Of a stretch of DNA of 62,088 nucleotides, positions 8,263 through 17,570 are shown in pieces (the stretch's first letter is position 1; each line of letters begins with the position of its first letter). Under the pieces are notes generated by a model. That model was not told the DNA's origin and did not search any database. It worked only from the letters and a program-made list of their open reading frames with translations. Position numbers and translations under genes: made by a program. The stretch is from Pseudomonadota bacterium (GTDB taxonomy: Bacteria > Pseudomonadota > Alphaproteobacteria > Rhodobacterales > Rhodobacteraceae), in contig JAJZVD010000013.1 in the NCBI GenBank assembly GCA_021845805.1, positions 1-62,088 on the forward strand, in the 5' to 3' direction.

Positions 8263-9873
8263 TTACCGCGAAGGGTGCCCTGCCCCCTCCCCCCGGATCA
8301 TCGCCGCGGCCTTTTCCGCGATCATGATGGTGGGTGAATTCGTGTTGCCGCTGGTAATCACCGGCATCACGCTGGCATCCACCACCCGGAGCCCGCCGAT
8401 GCCGTTGACCCTCAGCGCCGGGTCCACCACGGCCCCGGGGTCAACCCCCATCCGCGCGGTGCCGACCGGGTGGAAGATGGTGGTGCCGATCTTGCCCGCG
8501 GCCTCGGCCAGGTCGTGATCGCTCTGGGCGGCGGCGCCGGGGCGGAATTCCTCGGGGCGGTATTGCGCCATCGGCGCCTGCTCCATGATCGTCCGGGTCA
8601 GCCGGATCGCCCGCGCCGCCGTCAGCCGGTCGCCGGGGGTCGACAGGTAGTTGGGCTGGATCACCGGCGCCGCCATCGGGTCGGGGCCGGCCAGCCGCAC
8701 TGTGCCCCGGCTTTCGGGGCGCAGATGGCACACGCTGGCGGTGATGGCCGGAAAGTCGTGCAGATCTTCCCCGAAGGCATCAAGGCTCAGCGGCTGGACG
8801 TGATATTCCAGGTCGGGTGTCGCCACCCCCGGCGCCGATCTGGCGAAGGCGCCCAATTGGCTTGGGGCCATCGACATCGGGCCCGATCGCGTCAGGGCAT
8901 ATTGCAGCCCGATCCGCGCCTTGCCCAGCAGCGACCCGGCCATGGTGTTCAGCGTCTTCGCGCCCGTCACCTTGTAGGCGCAGCGCAGTTGAAGATGGTC
9001 CTGCAGGTTGCCGCCCACCCCCTCGGCCGCGTGGACCACCTCGATCCCGTGATCCTGAAGATGCGCCGCGGGGCCGATCCCCGACAGCATCAGGATCTGC
9101 GGCGAGCCGATGGCACCGGCGCTGAGGATCACCTCGGCCGCCGCCCGCTCTTCCCGCAGCGCCCCGTTCTGGCGAAAGCGCACCCCCACCACGCGCCGCC
9201 CGTCAAGGATCAGCCGTTCCACCTGGGCATGGGTTTCCACCCGCAGGTTCGCCCGGCCCGCCGCGGGGCGCAGGAAGCCTTTGGCGGTGTTCCACCGCCA
9301 GCCGCCCCGCTGGTTCACCTTGAAATAGCCCACACCCTCGTTGTCGCCGGTGTTGAAATCGTCGCTGGCCGGGATGCCCGCCGCCACCGCCGCGGCCATC
9401 CAGTCATCCAGGATGTCCCAGCGCAGCCGTTGCTGTTCCACCCGCCATTCGCCACCCGCACCGTGATGCGCGGACGCGCCGGCGAAGTAATCCTCGGACT
9501 TGCGGAAATAGGGCAGCACGTCGTCCCAGCCCCAGCCGGTGTTGCCCATTTGCCGCCAGCCGTCGTAGTCGGCCGCCTGCCCGCGCAGATAGAGCATCCC
9601 GTTGATCGAGGAACATCCGCCCAGCACCTTGCCCCGCGGGTACAGAAGCGTCCGCCCCCCCAGCCCCGGTTCCGGCGCGGTGCGGAACATCCAGTCGGTC
9701 CGCGGGTTGCCGATGCAGTAGAGATAGCCGATGGGAACATGGATCCAGGGATAGCTGTCCTTCCCCCCCGCCTCGAGCAGCAGCACCCTGCGGCGGCCGT
9801 CCTCGCTCAGCCGGTTGGCCAGCACGCAGCCGGCCGACCCGGCGCCGACGATGATGTAATCCCACTCTGCCAT
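8263..9873 (-). CDS. GMC-family oxidoreductase (choline dehydrogenase-like)
   Basis: A complete 536-residue FAD-dependent GMC oxidoreductase. The N-terminal dinucleotide-binding motif [18 protein letters not shown] is followed by [17 protein letters not shown] and, near the C-terminus, the active-site motif [10 protein letters not shown] and the signature [24 protein letters not shown] precedes ATG 9873. It is divergent from fadH, sharing 117 bases of upstream DNA. It resembles BetA, but no betaine aldehyde dehydrogenase, betI or choline transporter is adjacent, so choline is not a safe substrate; a general alcohol dehydrogenase role is as likely. It is a paralogue of the truncated GMC gene at the left edge. 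Confidence 0.92.
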   Translation of the reverse strand: MAEWDYIIVGAGSAGCVLANRLSEDGRRRVLLLEAGGKDSYPWIHVPIGYLYCIGNPRTDWMFRTAPEPGLGGRTLLYPRGKVLGGCSSINGMLYLRGQAADYDGWRQMGNTGWGWDDVLPYFRKSEDYFAGASAHHGAGGEWRVEQQRLRWDILDDWMAAAVAAGIPASDDFNTGDNEGVGYFKVNQRGGWRWNTAKGFLRPAAGRANLRVETHAQVERLILDGRRVVGVRFRQNGALREERAAAEVILSAGAIGSPQILMLSGIGPAAHLQDHGIEVVHAAEGVGGNLQDHLQLRCAYKVTGAKTLNTMAGSLLGKARIGLQYALTRSGPMSMAPSQLGAFARSAPGVATPDLEYHVQPLSLDAFGEDLHDFPAITASVCHLRPESRGTVRLAGPDPMAAPVIQPNYLSTPGDRLTAARAIRLTRTIMEQAPMAQYRPEEFRPGAAAQSDHDLAEAAGKIGTTIFHPVGTARMGVDPGAVVDPALRVNGIGGLRVVDASVMPVITSGNTNSPTIMIAEKAAAMIRGEGAGHPSR

Positions 9874-9990
9874 GACGTCCTCCCCGGCGGCCACGTTAGG
9901 CAGCGCGGCGCGGCGCAACAAGGGCCTGACGCAGCGTTGGGCGTGACAGTCGCGGCCCGCCCCGTCAGGATCGCGGGCGGGAGGACCGCC

Positions 9991-12012
9991 ATGACGCTTT
10001 ACCCGCACCTGCTTGCCCCGCTGAACCTTGGCCATGTCACGCTGCCCAACCGCGTGCTCATGGGCTCGATGCACACCAATCTCGAAGAGACGGGGGATTG
10101 GAACCGGGTGGCCGAATTCTACGCCACCCGCGCCCGCGGGGGCGTGGCGCTGATGGTGACGGGCGGCATGGCCCCGAACCGCGAAGGCGGCGTCTTTCCC
10201 GGCGCGGCGGGGCTGTTCACGGTACAGGACATCGCCAACCACCGGCTGGTCACCGACCGGGTGCATGACGCCGGCGGGCGAATCGCGATGCAGATCCTGC
10301 ACGCCGGGCGCTATGCCTATGGCAAGGACTGCGTGGCGCCCTCGGCGATCAAGTCGCCCATCTCGCCCTTCCCGCCCGCCGAACTGGACGAGGCAGGGAT
10401 CGAAAAGCAGATCGCCGATTTCGCCACCGCCGCCGCCCGCGCCCGCGAGGCCGGGTATGACGGGGTCGAGGTGATGGGATCGGAAGGCTATCTGCTGAAC
10501 GAGTTCCTGTCGCTGCACACCAACCGCCGCACCGACCGCTGGGGGGGCGACTATGAAAACCGGATGCGCCTGCCGGTGGAGGTGGTCAAGCGCGTGCGCG
10601 CCGCGGTGGGCCCGGATTTCATCCTGATCTATCGCATCAGCCTGATCGACCTGGTGCCCCACGGGCAGAGCTTTGACGAGGTGGTGCGGCTTGCCAGGGC
10701 GATCGAGGCCGCGGGGGCCAGCATCCTGAACACCGGCATCGGCTGGCACGAGGCGCGGGTGCCCACCATCGCGACCTCGGTCCCGCGCGCGGCCTTCGCC
10801 TGGGTCACGCAGAAGCTGATGGGGCAAGTGGGCATCCCGCTGATCACCTCGAACCGGATCAACACGCCCGAGGTGGCCGAAGAGGTGCTGGCCCGGGGTT
10901 GCGCCGACATGGTCAGCATGGCGCGCCCCTTCCTGGCCGATCCCGATTTCGTGCGGAAGGCCGCCGAGGGGCGGGCGGCCGAGATCGCGCCCTGCATCGC
11001 CTGCAACCAGGCCTGCCTCGATCACACCTTCTCGGGCAGGATTTCCACCTGCCTCGTGAACCCGCGTGCGGGGCACGAGACAAGGCTGGTCATCACCCCC
11101 GCGCCCTTGCAAAAGAGCGTCGCGGTGGTGGGCGCCGGACCTGCGGGCCTTGCGGCGGCGCTGACGGCGGCCGAACGGGGGCACCGCGTGACGCTGTTCG
11201 ACCGCGCGGCCGAGATCGGCGGGCAGCTGAACCTGGCCAAGCGGGTGCCGGGCAAGGAAGAGTTCCACGGCCTGATCGCGTGGTTTTCGACCATGGTCGC
11301 GACATCCGGCATCACGCTGCGCCTGAACACCGAGGCGACGGTGGACACCCTGTCCGGCTTCGACAAGGTGATCGTGGCGACAGGCGTCACGCCGCGCGAC
11401 CCCGGCATCCCGGTGGAACCCGGCGCGCGGATCCTGCGCTATGACGAGGTGCTGCGCGGCGCCCCCGTGGGTGCGCGCGTCGCCATCGTCGGCGCGGGCG
11501 GCATCGGCTTTGACGTGGCGACCTATCTGGCCGAGGCGGAAAGCCCCACGGTGGACCCCGCGCTTTGGCGGCGCGAATGGGGGGTGACCGACCCGGCGGC
11601 GGCCCCCGGCGGGCTTGCCCCCGAAGGCCCGCAGCCCCTGCCGCCCGCGCGCCAGATCACCCTGTTGCAGCGCAAGGCGGAAAAGCCGGGGCGCAGCCTT
11701 GGCAAGACGACCGGCTGGATCCACCGCGCGACCTTGCAGATGAAGGGCGTGGCGATGATCGGCGGAGTCAACTATGCCGCCATCACCCCCGCCGGTCTTC
11801 TGGTGACACACGGCCCCGCGCAGGAACGCCCCGAGGTGATTCCCGCCGATACCGTCGTGCTGTGCGCCGGACAGGAGTCGGCGCGCGGGCTGGCCGACGC
11901 GCTGGCGGCGGCGGGCATCCCCGCGCAGGTCATCGGCGGTGCCGATGTGGCCGCGGAACTGGATGCCAAGCGCGCGATCGATCAGGGCACACGCGTTGCG
12001 GCGATGCTCTGA
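9991..12012 (+). CDS. fadH: 2,4-dienoyl-CoA reductase (NADPH), FadH type
   Basis: A 673-residue FMN, FAD and 4Fe-4S enzyme that reduces 2,4-dienoyl-CoA so unsaturated fatty acids can enter beta-oxidation. The N-terminal Old-Yellow-Enzyme barrel has [14 protein letters not shown], the proton-relay Tyr in [12 protein letters not shown] and GIGWHEAR. The cluster ligands are Cys335, Cys338, Cys342 and Cys354, the same spacing as the E. coli enzyme. FAD binding follows ([15 protein letters not shown]), then NADPH binding ([17 protein letters not shown]). Start ATG 9991 has GGAGG upstream; the long open frame before it is antisense to the GMC gene. No other fatty-acid oxidation gene is nearby. Confidence 0.95.
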   Translation: MTLYPHLLAPLNLGHVTLPNRVLMGSMHTNLEETGDWNRVAEFYATRARGGVALMVTGGMAPNREGGVFPGAAGLFTVQDIANHRLVTDRVHDAGGRIAMQILHAGRYAYGKDCVAPSAIKSPISPFPPAELDEAGIEKQIADFATAAARAREAGYDGVEVMGSEGYLLNEFLSLHTNRRTDRWGGDYENRMRLPVEVVKRVRAAVGPDFILIYRISLIDLVPHGQSFDEVVRLARAIEAAGASILNTGIGWHEARVPTIATSVPRAAFAWVTQKLMGQVGIPLITSNRINTPEVAEEVLARGCADMVSMARPFLADPDFVRKAAEGRAAEIAPCIACNQACLDHTFSGRISTCLVNPRAGHETRLVITPAPLQKSVAVVGAGPAGLAAALTAAERGHRVTLFDRAAEIGGQLNLAKRVPGKEEFHGLIAWFSTMVATSGITLRLNTEATVDTLSGFDKVIVATGVTPRDPGIPVEPGARILRYDEVLRGAPVGARVAIVGAGGIGFDVATYLAEAESPTVDPALWRREWGVTDPAAAPGGLAPEGPQPLPPARQITLLQRKAEKPGRSLGKTTGWIHRATLQMKGVAMIGGVNYAAITPAGLLVTHGPAQERPEVIPADTVVLCAGQESARGLADALAAAGIPAQVIGGADVAAELDAKRAIDQGTRVAAML

Positions 12013-12100
12013 CACGAAAGGCAACCTTGGGTTGCGTCTCGCCTTAACGCTGTTGGGGAAAACCGCAGGAATGCCGGGTGGCCTCCGCAATCTTGCCTGA

Positions 12101-12112
12101 ATTGGCTCCAAT
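12101..12112. promoter_or_regulatory. Small inverted repeat upstream of the LysR gene (possible operator)
   Basis: ATTGG-CT-CCAAT is a perfect 5-2-5 inverted repeat 39 bases before the LysR-family start at 12152. LysR proteins often bind short interrupted palindromes upstream of their own gene. Nothing else supports it, and the regulator is not divergent from a target here, so the call is tentative. Confidence 0.25.
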
Positions 12113-12151
12113 AACGGGCTCAGCGGGTGCAGAGTACGCTTAAGGTGCACA

Positions 12152-13057
12152 ATGGACAGACTGACCGAGATGGAAGCCTTTGCCACTGTGGTGGACCAAG
12201 GCGGCTTTACCGACGCGGCCAAGAAGATGGGGATCTCGAAATCCGCGGTCTCCAAGCATGTCTCTGCGCTTGAGGCCCGACTTGGGGCCCGGCTGCTGAA
12301 CCGCACGACGCGGCGGGTCAGCCCCACAGAGATCGGGCTGGCCTACTACGACCGCGCCCGCCGGGTGCTGAACGACGCCGGAGAGGCGGACGCGCTGGTC
12401 ACCTCGATGCAGACGGCGCCATCGGGGCTTCTGCGCATCTCGGTGGCAACCGATTTCGGGGTGAACCTGCTGTCGCCCGTGCTGGGGGATTTCCTGCTGG
12501 AATACCCGGAAATCACCGTGAACATGGTGCTGAACAACCGCTATGTCGAGCTGATCTCCGAAGGCTTCGACATGGCGATCCGCATCGGCGATCTGGAAGA
12601 CAGCACGCTGCGCGCCCGCAAGCTGACCGAAACGACAAAGCGGATGATCGCCTCGCCGCGCTATTTCCAGCGCTACGGCCGCCCGGAAAAGATCGACGAC
12701 CTGAACGAGCACAAGCTGCTGCACTATTCCAACCAGGCCAATGGCAACGTCTGGAAGATCACCGCCCCCTCCGGCGAAAAGCGGCAGGTGCGGTCGAACG
12801 GCTGGCTGACGGTGAACGACGGGCAATCGCTGCTGCACGCCGCGATTTCGGGGCTGGGCATCGCCTACCTGCCCAGCTTCCTCTACTATCAGGCGATGCG
12901 GGACGGGCTGGTGGAAGAGGCGATGCCGGGCCTTCCGGTCGATCTTCTGGGGATCTACGCCGTCTACCCCCCGGGCCGCTTCACCCAACCCAAGGTGCGC
13001 GCCTTCATCGACTTCCTCGCCCGGCAGTTCGCCGACAAGGGCCCCGACAGCTGGTAA
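12152..13057 (+). CDS. LysR-family transcriptional regulator
   Basis: A 301-residue LysR-type regulator. The winged helix-turn-helix fills residues 1-60 ([50 protein letters not shown]). The LysR-substrate effector domain runs from about residue 90 ([20 protein letters not shown]). The sequence is of the CrgA/AaeR-like kind found widely in proteobacteria. AAGGTG precedes the ATG. It follows fadH by 139 bases on the same strand and is convergent with the OmpA-like gene. Target genes are unknown; the divergent GMC/fadH pair is a reasonable guess by proximity only. Confidence 0.92.
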   Translation: MDRLTEMEAFATVVDQGGFTDAAKKMGISKSAVSKHVSALEARLGARLLNRTTRRVSPTEIGLAYYDRARRVLNDAGEADALVTSMQTAPSGLLRISVATDFGVNLLSPVLGDFLLEYPEITVNMVLNNRYVELISEGFDMAIRIGDLEDSTLRARKLTETTKRMIASPRYFQRYGRPEKIDDLNEHKLLHYSNQANGNVWKITAPSGEKRQVRSNGWLTVNDGQSLLHAAISGLGIAYLPSFLYYQAMRDGLVEEAMPGLPVDLLGIYAVYPPGRFTQPKVRAFIDFLARQFADKGPDSW

Positions 13058-13061
13058 GCCC

Positions 13062-13086
13062 GCGGGCCTGTCGCGAACAGGCCCGC
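13062..13086. terminator. Bidirectional hairpin between convergent genes
   Basis: GCGGGCCTGT (13062-13071) and ACAGGCCCGC (13077-13086) form a perfect 10-bp stem with a 5-base loop, exactly between the convergent LysR and OmpA-like stops. It lacks a T-tract, so it may need Rho or act mainly as an RNA-stabilising 3' end. Confidence 0.55.
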
Positions 13087-13097
13087 CCGCGCCCCGC

Positions 13098-14039
13098 CTA
13101 GGGCGCCGCCGTCACGAACACCTCGACCCGCCGGTTCGCCTCGCGCCCGGCCTCGGTCAGGTTCGAGGCCCGGGGGGCAAGGTAGCCCGCGCCCTCGGGA
13201 TCAAGCTGGCCGCGGTCGACCCCGTATTCCTTCACCAGACGGTCGGCCACCGAACCCGCACGCTTCTTCGACAGGGCGATATTGGCATCGAGCGTGCCCG
13301 AATCGTCGGTATGGCCCACCAGCGCCACGGTCGCCCTGGGGTTGGCCTTCAGCCAGTCGGCCAGCGCCGACAGCGAGGCATATTCGCCAGCCGCCAGATC
13401 GGCCGAGCCGCTGTCGAACCGCAGGTCATCCAGCGCCACCGGCAGCCCCGCGGCAAGCCGCGCCGCCAGATCCCCCGGGGCCACCGGTGCGGCCTCTGTC
13501 GCCACCGCGGCGGGGGCGGGCGATGGCGCCACCGTCACCGGGTCGGTGCCGATCTGGGTCACCTGCACGAAGCCTGCATCCGAACTGTGGCTGACCAGCA
13601 GCGTCACATAATCGGCCCCGCCCTGCGCCCGATCCCGCACCGCCGACAGGAAGCGGAAATCGCCCAGGTCCACATGCATGTCGGGTTCTGGCAGCACCGA
13701 AATGCCGTAGCGGAAATCGAATCCGCCGCAGGCCTCGGTCGCGCAATCGTACAGCACCCGATACCCCGCCGCCGCCAGTTGCACCCGCAGCGGCTGCAGC
13801 ATCTGCAGCGTGGTCAACGTCGCGGCATCCAGCCGCCACGCCACCTGGCTGATCTGCCCCTCGGCGGCCACAGAGGCGACACGCTGCCCGTTCCAGGGGC
13901 CCACCGGCACCTGATAGCTGCCCAGCGCCGCATCCTGCCGCCCGATCACCGTGGCGGGGGCGGGGAAATCCAGCGCCAGCGCCCCGGCCAGCCGGGGCAG
14001 CAGCACCAGAGCCGCCGCAAACCAGCCCGCTCGTCTCAC
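13098..14039 (-). CDS. OmpA-family exported protein
   Basis: A 313-residue envelope protein with an N-terminal signal sequence (RRAGWFAAALVLLPRLAGALA). The C-terminal OmpA-like peptidoglycan-binding domain starts at about residue 205: LRFDSGSADLAAGEYASL, then VALVGHTDDSG, LSKKRAGSVADRL and EANRRVEVFV. The middle region (30-175) is not recognised; an Ala/Pro-rich linker at about 170-195 joins it to the OmpA domain. No beta-barrel is evident, so it is probably periplasmic and bound to the cell wall. Its ATG overlaps the stop of the AhpD-like gene by 4 bases, making it the last gene of a minus-strand operon with the CinA-like, GNAT and AhpD-like genes. Confidence 0.9.
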   Translation of the reverse strand: MRRAGWFAAALVLLPRLAGALALDFPAPATVIGRQDAALGSYQVPVGPWNGQRVASVAAEGQISQVAWRLDAATLTTLQMLQPLRVQLAAAGYRVLYDCATEACGGFDFRYGISVLPEPDMHVDLGDFRFLSAVRDRAQGGADYVTLLVSHSSDAGFVQVTQIGTDPVTVAPSPAPAAVATEAAPVAPGDLAARLAAGLPVALDDLRFDSGSADLAAGEYASLSALADWLKANPRATVALVGHTDDSGTLDANIALSKKRAGSVADRLVKEYGVDRGQLDPEGAGYLAPRASNLTEAGREANRRVEVFVTAAP

Positions 14040-14602
14040 CGGGCCTGCCCGTGATAGGCGTCGTTCGGCTGCATGTCGCTGGCCGAGGCCAGACGGTTGG
14101 TCATGTTGTAGAACCCCGCCACAGCCGCGATGTCCCAGATGTCGCGGTCGGCAAAGCCCGCATCGCGCAGGGCCTGGCGGTCGGCTTCCTCGATCCGGGC
14201 GGGCGCCTCGGTCAGCTTTTCCACGAAGCGCAGCATGGCCACCTGCCGCGCAGGCAGCGCGATGGCGCGCCAGTTCATCACCATCGCCTCGCCCAGCTTC
14301 GGGTCGCCCGACAGCGTGCGCACCGCGGCCCCATGCGCGACCTGGCAGTACCAGCAGCGGTTGATCGAGGACACGACGACCGCGATCATCTCGCGTTCCA
14401 GCTTGGTCAGCCCCGAGTCCGCCAGCATCAGGTCGTTGTACATGGCGGTGAAGGCGTTCAGCTTCGCCACGTCAAAGGCGTAGGCGCGCAGTACGTTCGG
14501 CACCATCCCCAGCTTTTCGGCGCAGATCGCGAAATAGCGGGCGGTCGCTTCGGGCAGCGGGTCAAGCGGCGGCAGGTTCAGGGCGGTCGGGGCGTCGGTC
14601 AC
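14036..14602 (-). CDS. Peroxidase-related (AhpD/carboxymuconolactone decarboxylase-like) protein
   Basis: A 188-residue protein of the uncharacterised peroxidase-related AhpD-like family. The redox motif CWYCQVAHG (Cys83, Cys86, His90) matches the AhpD active site, and flanking LTKLEREMIAVVVSSINR is typical. These proteins may reduce peroxides through a dithiol cycle, but most are untested. I chose GTG 14602 because sequence similarity begins there; a longer frame to 14662 runs into the GNAT gene. It follows GNAT by 7 bases and overlaps the OmpA-like gene by 4 bases, so translation is coupled. Cytoplasmic. Confidence 0.85.
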   Translation of the reverse strand: MTDAPTALNLPPLDPLPEATARYFAICAEKLGMVPNVLRAYAFDVAKLNAFTAMYNDLMLADSGLTKLEREMIAVVVSSINRCWYCQVAHGAAVRTLSGDPKLGEAMVMNWRAIALPARQVAMLRFVEKLTEAPARIEEADRQALRDAGFADRDIWDIAAVAGFYNMTNRLASASDMQPNDAYHGQAR

Positions 14603-14609
14603 GGGGCAC

Positions 14610-15311
14610 TCATGTCTGGCGGTAGTGATACTGTCCCACAACGCCCATGCCGAGGGAAGCATAGAGCGTCCGCGCGCCGGTGTTGGCGACCGTCACCACA
14701 AGCGAAAGTGTCCGCGCGCCCTGCCCCGCAGCCCAGTTCGCCGCCGCCACCAGCAGATGCCGCCCCGCCCCCTGGCGGCGCAGCGCGGGCAGAACCTCCA
14801 GCGCGTGCAGCATCGCGGTATCGCCGCAGAGCGCCACGAAGGCCACGCCCGCGGGGCGGTCGTTGCTGCGGGCAAAAAGCGCGGTCTTCGGCCCCGCCAC
14901 CCGATCCATCACCGCCAGCCGTTCCGGGCCGATGTGCCCCTCGGCCCAGATCTCGCGCTGGATCGCCAGCGGCGGCCAGATGTCGAAGGCGGCTAGCGGG
15001 GGCAGATCGCAGGCCAGCCGGGCCACCGGGGCGGCATAGGCCGCCACCGGATCGACCACGCCGTAGCCCCGCGCCGCCAGTGCTGCGTCCAGCGCCTCTT
15101 GCCCGGGCCGGATCATCACCAGCGGCCGCTGGCCCAGCGCGGCCTGCGCGGCCTCCATCGCGGCGATGTCGGCCAGCGCGCGCGGGCCCTCGGCGGTCGC
15201 GGCGGACACGCGCTTGCCGCCGCCCCGCCCCTCGCGCACCAGCCAGTCGCCGGTCCGGTGCAGCGCAGCGGCGGGCCAGGTCGCATCAAGCACGGCGGCA
15301 AGGTCGGTCAT
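14610..15311 (-). CDS. GNAT-family N-acetyltransferase
   Basis: A 233-residue acetyltransferase. The C-terminal GNAT core shows AGVAFVALCGDTAMLHALEV, the acetyl-CoA loop LPALRRQGAGRHLL and the closing strand NTGARTLYASLGM. The N-terminal half (about 1-100) is less recognisable and may be a second, degenerate GNAT fold. The ATG overlaps the CinA-like stop by 4 bases. The acceptor substrate is unknown; position in an operon with a pyrophosphatase-like CinA domain does not settle it. Confidence 0.85.
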   Translation of the reverse strand: MTDLAAVLDATWPAAALHRTGDWLVREGRGGGKRVSAATAEGPRALADIAAMEAAQAALGQRPLVMIRPGQEALDAALAARGYGVVDPVAAYAAPVARLACDLPPLAAFDIWPPLAIQREIWAEGHIGPERLAVMDRVAGPKTALFARSNDRPAGVAFVALCGDTAMLHALEVLPALRRQGAGRHLLVAAANWAAGQGARTLSLVVTVANTGARTLYASLGMGVVGQYHYRQT

Positions 15312-16033
15312 GCCGGGGCCACCGCCGCCGTCAGCCGCGCCATCGCCTGATCGAGCCGCGCCGCGTCGGTGCCCCGGATCACCAGGTTGGTGCCGTAGAC
15401 GCCATCGCGGACGAAAGGATACGAGCCGAACGACAGGTCGGGGAATTCGGCCGCCAGTTCGCCCAGCGGCTTCGCGATCTCGCCTTCGCCCCGCATCACC
15501 CGCAGGCTTTGCGACAGCAGCGGGTCGCCCCCCGTCAGCGTCGGCAGGACCGAGGCGACCATCGCCTGGAAGATGTTCGGCACCCCCGCCATCACATGCA
15601 CGTTGCCCAGGCTGAACCCGGGCGCCTTGCTGACCGGGTTGTCGATCAGCGCCGCGCCATCGGGGATCCGCGCCATCCGCAGGCGGGCCTCGTTCAGTTC
15701 GGTTCCGGTGGTGGCGTAATGCGCGGCCAGGATCGCGCGCGCATCGTCGCGCACCCCGATCGCCACCCCGAAGGCCGCGGCGATCGCGTCGGCGGTGATG
15801 TCGTCATGCGTGGGCCCGATCCCGCCCGAGGTGAAGACGTGGTCATGGGCCGCCCTGAGCGCGTTCACCGCGGCGACGATGGCGGCGGTGTCGTCGGCCA
15901 CCATGCGCGCCTCTTTCAGCACGATGCCGTGGCGCGTCAGTTCCTGCGCCAGGTGGTGCATGTTCGAATCGCGGGTGCGACCGGACAGGATCTCGTCTCC
16001 GATCACCAGCATCGCGGCGGTGGGGTTTGCCAT
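15308..16033 (-). CDS. CinA-like / molybdopterin-binding domain protein
   Basis: A 241-residue stand-alone MoaB/CinA N-terminal-type domain. Start MANPTAAMLVIGDEILSGRT, then FTSGGIGPTHDDIT and VHVMAGVPNIFQAM give the classic signature. Full-length CinA also carries a C-terminal nicotinamide-nucleotide amidase domain, absent here; the short form is widespread in Alphaproteobacteria. It may act as an ADP-ribose/FAD pyrophosphatase or bind molybdopterin; neither is shown. Start ATG 16033 was preferred to a longer frame that runs into the map promoter region. It is the first gene of the four-gene operon ending at 13098 and is divergent from map. Confidence 0.88.
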   Translation of the reverse strand: MANPTAAMLVIGDEILSGRTRDSNMHHLAQELTRHGIVLKEARMVADDTAAIVAAVNALRAAHDHVFTSGGIGPTHDDITADAIAAAFGVAIGVRDDARAILAAHYATTGTELNEARLRMARIPDGAALIDNPVSKAPGFSLGNVHVMAGVPNIFQAMVASVLPTLTGGDPLLSQSLRVMRGEGEIAKPLGELAAEFPDLSFGSYPFVRDGVYGTNLVIRGTDAARLDQAMARLTAAVAPA

Positions 16034-16179
16034 CTGTCTCTCCGTCAGGGGTTCCCGCGGGGTATAGGCTGCCGCGCGCGCCGTTTCAAACCCGGTCTCA
16101 GCGCGCGCGGCGGCTGGGTCTGGCCATCGGCGGCATGTTTTACTATCTAAGGCGCAGAGATACGAGGAACGAGGCAAAG

Positions 16180-16989
16180 GTGGACGAGACGCGGGGCCGC
16201 ATAACCCGGGACGGCATCCGGATTTACGAGGCGGAGGATTTCGCCGGGATGCGTGCGGCCGGGCGGCTTGCCGCGCACATCCTGGACGAGGTGGCCCCCC
16301 TTGTGCAGCCGGGCACCACCACCGAGGTGCTGGACGCGTTCATCGAAAGGCGCGTGGCCGAACTTGGCGCCACCTCGGCCACCATCGGCTACAAGGGCTA
16401 CCAGCACGCCTCCTGCATCTCGGTGAACCATGTCGTCTGCCACGGCATCCCGGGGCCGAAGATCCTGAAGGATGGCGACATCCTGAACATCGACGTGACC
16501 GTGATCCTGGATGGCTGGTATGGCGACACCAGCCGGATGTATGTGGCGGGCGCGCTGAACCGGAAGGCGGAACGGCTGATCCAGGTGACGCATGACGCGC
16601 TGTTCCGCGGCATCGCGGCGGTGAAGCCCGGTAACACCTTCGGCGACATCGGCCACGCGATCCAGACCTTCGTCGAGGCCAACCGGATGAGCGTGGTGCG
16701 CGATTTCTGCGGCCACGGGCTTGGCCGTGTCTTCCACGCGCCGCCCAACGTGCTGCACTACGGCCGCGCGGGCACCGGCGCGGTTCTGGAAGAAGGCATG
16801 TTCTTCACCATCGAGCCCATGGTCAACCTTGGCCGCCCCGAGACCAAGGTTCTGGCCGACGACTGGACGGCGGTGACGCGGGACAAGTCGCTGTCGGCGC
16901 AGTTCGAGCATTCGGTCGGCGTCACCGCCACGGGGTGCGAGATCTTCACGCTGTCCCCGGCGGGCAAGTTCCACCCCACCTGGGGCTAA
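16180..16989 (+). CDS. map: Methionine aminopeptidase, type I
   Basis: A 269-residue metalloprotease removing the initiator methionine from nascent proteins. All five metal ligands are present: Asp105, Asp116, His179, Glu212 and Glu243 (in NIDVTVILDGWYGDTS, CGHGLGRVFH, FTIEPMV and FEHSVGV). The start is uncertain: GTG 16180 has GAGG 5 bases upstream and gives a conventional N-terminus; ATG 16135 in the same frame would add 15 residues. It is divergent from the CinA-like gene. The stop overlaps the stop of the convergent DUF2794 gene by two bases, so there is no room for a terminator between them. Confidence 0.95.
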   Translation: MDETRGRITRDGIRIYEAEDFAGMRAAGRLAAHILDEVAPLVQPGTTTEVLDAFIERRVAELGATSATIGYKGYQHASCISVNHVVCHGIPGPKILKDGDILNIDVTVILDGWYGDTSRMYVAGALNRKAERLIQVTHDALFRGIAAVKPGNTFGDIGHAIQTFVEANRMSVVRDFCGHGLGRVFHAPPNVLHYGRAGTGAVLEEGMFFTIEPMVNLGRPETKVLADDWTAVTRDKSLSAQFEHSVGVTATGCEIFTLSPAGKFHPTWG

Positions 16990-17339
16990 GCCTGATCCAC
17001 CGGCCGGATCAGCTTGCGCTCCAGCACCCGCAGCACCTGGTCCAGTTCGTGGCCCCGGCGCAGCACCTGGCCTTCCTGGCCAAGCACCGCATACATGCCC
17101 TGCCGACCGCGCAGGCGGGGGCGTTTCTCGATCCGGTAAAGCGGCACCTCGGCCGTGCGGCGGAAGATCGCGAAGACGGCCGCGTCGCGCTGAAAGGACA
17201 TCCCGTAGTCCCGCCACTCTCCGGCGGCGACCATCCGGCCATAGACGGTCAGGATCATCCCCAGTTCGCGCCGGTCGAAGGCGACGCGCTCGGGCACGTC
17301 GGGACGCAAGGGGAGCAGTGTCGGCGTCTGAAGCGTCAT
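16986..17339 (-). CDS. DUF2794 family protein
   Basis: A 117-residue small cytoplasmic protein of DUF2794, a family largely restricted to Alphaproteobacteria. The conserved core is visible: FDRRELGMILTVYGRMVAAG, EWRDYGMSFQRDAAVFAIFR, PLYRIEKRP and VLRRGHELDQVLRVLERKL. No function is established. The ATG at 17339 was chosen because similarity begins near it. Upstream of it (17340-17715) lies the candidate small RNA on the other strand. Confidence 0.9.
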   Translation of the reverse strand: MTLQTPTLLPLRPDVPERVAFDRRELGMILTVYGRMVAAGEWRDYGMSFQRDAAVFAIFRRTAEVPLYRIEKRPRLRGRQGMYAVLGQEGQVLRRGHELDQVLRVLERKLIRPVDQA

Positions 17340-17386
17340 CGTGCCAGAGTGCCCTCGCCCCGCCGACAAATCAAGCGGGGCGGAAA

Positions 17387-17524
17387 ATGCCCCCAAAGGG
17401 CCCCGAATGGTGCGCAAATTCGCCTGTTTCCGCTGGCAGCCTGAAGTCAGAGCAAGAAGCGCTTACCCGGCGCCGCGCCGAAATTGCCCCCACCCAGGCG
17501 CGGCGCCGGGGTCTTGACGAGTAA
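17387..17524 (+). CDS. Possible small ORF within the candidate sRNA region
   Basis: An open frame of 45 codons starts at ATG 17387 and ends in TAA two bases before the terminator hairpin. The C-terminal half is basic (ALTRRRAEIAPTQARRRG). It has no ribosome-binding site, and much of its 3' half is dictated by the hairpin at 17466-17510, so it may be accidental. Recorded because the stop sits neatly before the terminator. Confidence 0.2.
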   Translation: MPPKGPEWCANSPVSAGSLKSEQEALTRRRAEIAPTQARRRGLDE

Positions 17525-17555
17525 GGGCCCCCGTCCTGCACGACGGGGGCCTTTT
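17466..17555 (+). ncRNA. Candidate small RNA: C-rich-loop hairpin plus intrinsic terminator
   Basis: The 376-base gap between the DUF2794 and DUF2271 genes holds two strong stem-loops in series. Hairpin 1 is a perfect 14-bp stem (17466-17479 with 17497-17510) presenting a 17-base loop that contains TTGCCCCCACCC, complementary to G-rich ribosome-binding sites. Hairpin 2 (17526-17535 with 17542-17551, loop CTGCAC) is followed by TTTT and is a textbook Rho-independent terminator on the plus strand. No plus-strand gene precedes it for more than 500 bases, so a short transcript starting around 17400-17460 is the simplest explanation. The 5' end and promoter are not defined. Confidence 0.55.
17526..17555 (+). 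terminator. Rho-independent terminator
   Basis: GGCCCCCGTC, loop CTGCAC, GACGGGGGCC, then TTTT. It is the clearest intrinsic terminator in the window. It ends whatever is transcribed rightward through 17340-17525. Confidence 0.85.
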
Positions 17556-17570
17556 CGTCTGCTTCCCCTC

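Noticed and set aside
8263-9873. Assignment as a choline dehydrogenase in a betaine pathway
   Set aside because: No betB, betI or choline uptake gene is adjacent; GMC enzymes cannot be assigned a substrate from motifs alone.
8470-9990. Open frame extending fadH upstream by about 500 codons on the plus strand
   Set aside because: It is antisense to the GMC gene at 8263-9873. Similarity to FadH begins exactly at ATG 9991, which has its own GGAGG.
9874-12327. Long minus-strand frame continuing upstream of the GMC oxidoreductase gene
   Set aside because: It is antisense to fadH and to the start of the LysR gene. GMC similarity starts at ATG 9873 with GGAGGAC upstream.
17387-17524. 45-codon frame as a genuine gene
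   Set aside because: Listed only at low confidence: no ribosome site, and the sequence is largely fixed by the hairpin arms. The RNA interpretation is simpler.
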